A stretch of 6,807 nt of DNA from an uncultured Clostridia bacterium (GTDB taxonomy: Bacteria > Bacillota > Clostridia > Oscillospirales > Acutalibacteraceae): contig CALGGQ010000188.1 of the NCBI GenBank assembly GCA_937915775.1, positions 1 through 6,807 of the forward strand, given 5' to 3'. The number at the start of each line of letters is the position of its first letter. Positions within the stretch are counted from its first letter, which is position 1. A model generated the notes under the pieces. That model was not told the origin of the DNA. It worked only from the letters and a program-made list of their open reading frames with translations, and ran no database searches. Position numbers and translations under genes: made by a program. Below are positions 4,725 to 6,807 of this stretch, piece after piece.

Positions 4725-6752
4725 ATGAAGGAGTATTTAAAACCGTTTGACGAGGTCATTGACGGTGTCAAATCCGGCCTTTCCGGATTATCCTCTGCAG
4801 AGGCGTCACGGCGTCTGGAGGAAAACGGTAAGAACAAGCTCGCAGAGGGTAAAAAGGATTCGCTGCTCAAGCGCTTTTTGTCGCAGCTTGCCGACCCGAT
4901 GATTATTATCTTGATTGTAGCAGCCGTTATCAGCGCTGTGACTGCCACCTTCGGCGGTGAGGGCGAGGGCTATGCCGACGTCGTCATCATTATGGTGGTT
5001 GTTATTATCAACGCCGTGCTGGGCGTTTACCAGGAATCTAAAGCGGAAAAGGCGATTGAAGCCTTGCAGGAGATTGCCGCCGCCACCTCAAAGGTCATCC
5101 GTGACGGCAAGCTGCTAGACGTCAGAAGCGAGGACCTCGTTGTCGGCGATATCGTCGTTCTCGAAGCGGGCGACAGCGTTCCCGCCGACTGCCGTATTAT
5201 CGAAAACGCTTCGCTGAAAATTGAGGAAGCCGCGCTGACCGGCGAGTCCGTTCCCGTGGATAAAACGACAGATGTTGTTGACACCGAGGGAAGCGATGAT
5301 GTGCCGCTCGGTGACCGCAAGAATATGTGCTATATGGGCTCCAATGTCGTTTACGGACGTGGTAAGGCAGTGGTCGTTGCCGCCGGTATGGATACCGAAA
5401 TGGGCAAGATTGCGGACGCGCTCACCCAGGCAAAGGACGAGGAAACACCGCTGCAGATGAAGCTCAATCAGCTATCCAAAATTCTCTCGATTTTAGTGCT
5501 CGGCATCTGCGTGTTTATTTTTGCGTTCAGCATCGTGCGCACGATTCTTGCCGGCGATAAGGTCACCTTTGATAATACGCTCTCCTTCTTTATGGTAGCG
5601 GTTTCGCTTGCCGTTGCTGCCATTCCCGAAGGTCTGGCAGCGGTGGTTACCATCGTGCTTTCCATCGGCGTTACCAAGATGAGTAAGCGCAACGCCGTAA
5701 TCCGTAAGCTTACAGCGGTGGAAACGCTCGGCTGTACGCAGATTATCTGCTCCGATAAAACCGGCACGCTGACCCAGAACAAGATGACCGTTGTGGAATA
5801 CAGAGGCGACGATGAAACCCTGCTTGCCACGGCGATGGCGCTGTGCTGTGATGCCGCGCTGCAGGAGGACGGCTCCATTAAGGGCGAGCCGACGGAGGCT
5901 GCCCTCGTTGCCTATGCCGATAAGCTCGGTCTGAAAAAATACGAGCTGGAGGCAAAATCCCCCAGAGTGGGCGAAGCGCCGTTTGACTCCGGCAGAAAGA
6001 TGATGTCCACCGTTCACGAAACGCCGAATGGCTTTGTGCAGTACACCAAGGGTGCGCCTGATGTCGTGCTCTCCCGCTGTACGACGGTGCTGAAGGACGG
6101 CAAGCGTGTACCGATGACGGAGGAACTCCGCGAGAGCATTGCCGCGCAAAATAAGGAAATGGCCGACCAGGCGCTGCGCGTGCTGTGTGCCGCGATGCGC
6201 GTCCATTGGGAACAGCCGTCTAACGATGCCGCCGCACTGGAGCAGGAGCATGATTTCGACCAGATAGTGATCACGCGTCCCACAGTTGTGCTCGGCAACC
6301 AGGACATCGGTTTCCTGCCGGGGGACAAGGACCGCAAGATGTCTCCTTTCATGCAGCCTGTCATGGACAATATCGGGGTGATCAAGGAGAAGTTCCGCCC
6401 TTCCGGCAAAGAGGCGCTGAAGATCCAGCGGCTGATGGATGAGGGAAAAATAGTGATAGAACCCCTCGCTTTTATCAGGGGAAGGAGCCTCGGAAGGTCG
6501 TTCTTCATCATCGACGAGGCCCAGAACCTGACCCCCCATGAGGTCAAGACAATCATTACAAGGGCCGCGGAAGGTACCAAGGTGGTGTTTACAGGCGATA
6601 TTTTCCAGATCGACCAGCCTTACCTGGACATGTGGTCCAACGGCCTGACGCACCTGTCCGACAAGATGGATGGGCAGAAACTGTTCGAGCACGTGTCGCT
6701 CCGCAAGGGAGAACGCAGCGAACTCTCGGAGCTTGCTGCCAAACTGCTGTAA
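4725..6752 (+). CDS. Chimeric frame: P-type cation ATPase N-terminal part joined to PhoH-like C-terminal part
   Basis: Residues 1-510 match a P2-type (SERCA/PMCA-like) Ca2+ or Mn2+ transporting ATPase. They contain an N-terminal cation-ATPase region, helices about 58-74 and 84-101, the actuator-domain LTGES (171-175), helices about 253-275 and 286-318 with the ion-site PEGL (301-304), the phosphorylation motif DKTGTLT (344-350, Asp344), GEPTEAAL (387-394) and KGAP (442-445). From about residue 511 the protein is a PhoH-like ATPase instead: ITRPTVVLGNQDIGFLPGD (516-534), IEPLAFIRGRS (578-588), IIDEAQNLTPHEVKTIITR (595-613, Walker B), TGDIFQID (623-630) and KGERSELSELA (661-671). The pump lacks its hinge motif, GDGVND and roughly the last 350 residues, and so cannot work as a transporter. 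The frame continues by chance or by recombination. The start is set by the ribosome binding site at 4711, under the Mn2+ riboswitch. I infer an assembly join or a rearrangement, not an evolved fusion. Confidence 0.88.
   Translation: MKEYLKPFDEVIDGVKSGLSGLSSAEASRRLEENGKNKLAEGKKDSLLKRFLSQLADPMIIILIVAAVISAVTATFGGEGEGYADVVIIMVVVIINAVLGVYQESKAEKAIEALQEIAAATSKVIRDGKLLDVRSEDLVVGDIVVLEAGDSVPADCRIIENASLKIEEAALTGESVPVDKTTDVVDTEGSDDVPLGDRKNMCYMGSNVVYGRGKAVVVAAGMDTEMGKIADALTQAKDEETPLQMKLNQLSKILSILVLGICVFIFAFSIVRTILAGDKVTFDNTLSFFMVAVSLAVAAIPEGLAAVVTIVLSIGVTKMSKRNAVIRKLTAVETLGCTQIICSDKTGTLTQNKMTVVEYRGDDETLLATAMALCCDAALQEDGSIKGEPTEAALVAYADKLGLKKYELEAKSPRVGEAPFDSGRKMMSTVHETPNGFVQYTKGAPDVVLSRCTTVLKDGKRVPMTEELRESIAAQNKEMADQALRVLCAAMRVHWEQPSNDAAALEQEHDFDQIVITRPTVVLGNQDIGFLPGDKDRKMSPFMQPVMDNIGVIKEKFRPSGKEALKIQRLMDEGKIVIEPLAFIRGRSLGRSFFIIDEAQNLTPHEVKTIITRAAEGTKVVFTGDIFQIDQPYLDMWSNGLTHLSDKMDGQKLFEHVSLRKGERSELSELAAKLL
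6246..6262. other. Breakpoint between ATPase and PhoH-like sequence
   Basis: Up to the EHD codons ending at 6254 the protein follows the ATPase family, where a CFIGL-type strand and the P-domain should come next. From about 6258 it follows the PhoH family (DQIVITRP). The 510 codons before the break contain no ATA, AGG or GGG codons. The 165 after it contain three ATA, four AGG and three GGG. I see no insertion-sequence ends, direct repeats or attachment-like site at the join. Confidence 0.8.
6255..6752 (+). CDS. PhoH-like (PIN-PhoH/YlaK type) ATPase, C-terminal fragment lacking its 5' part
   Basis: About 165 residues correspond to the C-terminal part of PhoH-like P-loop ATPases, which in PIN-PhoH proteins are linked to RNA unwinding and cleavage. 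The DEAQN Walker B box, TGD sensor motif, QID and the KGERSEL C-terminal end are present, and the stop TAA at 6750-6752 is where family members normally end. Missing are the PIN nuclease domain and the Walker A GxxGTGKT loop, which should lie upstream. The fragment has no start codon or ribosome binding site of its own. The sequence style (LGRSFFIIDEAQN, SNGL, KGERSELSE) reminded me of Bacteroidota homologues, but that is an impression only. Confidence 0.85.
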   Translation, partial: FDQIVITRPTVVLGNQDIGFLPGDKDRKMSPFMQPVMDNIGVIKEKFRPSGKEALKIQRLMDEGKIVIEPLAFIRGRSLGRSFFIIDEAQNLTPHEVKTIITRAAEGTKVVFTGDIFQIDQPYLDMWSNGLTHLSDKMDGQKLFEHVSLRKGERSELSELAAKLL

Positions 6753-6807
6753 ATCGCGGACGTTTTTCATTATTTGAGATTTTATAGTATTTTTGCAGGA
6801 TTTTCAG

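Noticed and set aside
4502..4948. Minus-strand open frame of 148 codons covering the riboswitch leader
   Set aside because: It covers the promoter, aptamer and terminator of the plus-strand gene and has no plausible domain, so it is not a gene.
4725..6752. A designed or evolved pump-helicase fusion as a new biological system
   Set aside because: Both partners are cut inside essential catalytic domains and codon use switches at the join, which argues against a functional fusion.
5493..6770. Long open frame of 425 codons on the minus strand
   Set aside because: It is antisense to the well-supported ATPase/PhoH frame, crosses the breakpoint, and has a His/Arg/Leu-rich composition with no recognisable domain, typical of a shadow frame in GC-rich coding DNA.
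6788..6795. TATTTTTG resembling the Bacteroidota -7 promoter element (TAnnTTTG)
   Set aside because: It would fit a Bacteroidota origin for the last segment, but no TTG element lies at the expected distance upstream, and one 6-base match in AT-rich DNA is weak.

Overview
This 6.8 kb window looks like Bacillota DNA, most probably a gut Clostridium relative of the Oscillospiraceae/Ruminococcaceae type. The evidence is AAAGGAG-type ribosome binding sites, sigma-A promoters with 17-base spacers, a type A RNase P RNA, a yybP-ykoY type manganese riboswitch and moderately GC-rich genes. The genus is an inference. The last ~550 bases probably do not belong with the rest.

Layout: (1) Bases 1-59 hold an array of 7-base repeats and a short palindrome. 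(2) A minus-strand LytR-CpsA-Psr (LCP) cell-wall ligase gene ends at 104 with a strong terminator at 60-99 and has its own promoter near 1395-1423. (3) Divergently, the RNase P RNA gene (about 1473-1800) has a good promoter. It is followed after only 17 bases by a class II aldolase gene, then an IolC-type 5-dehydro-2-deoxygluconokinase gene whose ribosome binding site touches the aldolase stop codon. Together the two enzymes would catalyse the phosphorylation and cleavage steps of lower myo-inositol catabolism, giving DHAP and malonate semialdehyde. (4) Next is a zinc-ribbon, proline/glutamine-rich, two-helix membrane protein of unknown function. (5) A new promoter at 4518-4546 drives a leader with a manganese-riboswitch-like aptamer and an overlapping intrinsic terminator, upstream of a P-type cation ATPase gene.

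The ATPase reading frame is normal for about 510 residues, through the phosphorylation site and into the nucleotide-binding domain. At about base 6255 it switches in frame, within a few codons, to the C-terminal part of a PhoH-like (PIN-PhoH/YlaK type) ATPase. The hinge motif, the GDGVND motif and the last membrane helices of the pump are missing, as are the PIN domain and Walker A loop of PhoH. Codon use changes at the same place. I think this is most likely an assembly chimera, less likely a real deletion or translocation, and least likely a functional fusion protein.

I found no wholly new biological system. The items most worth checking are the ATPase/PhoH junction, the manganese riboswitch with its terminator switch, and the direct abutment of rnpB with an inositol-type aldolase/kinase pair.
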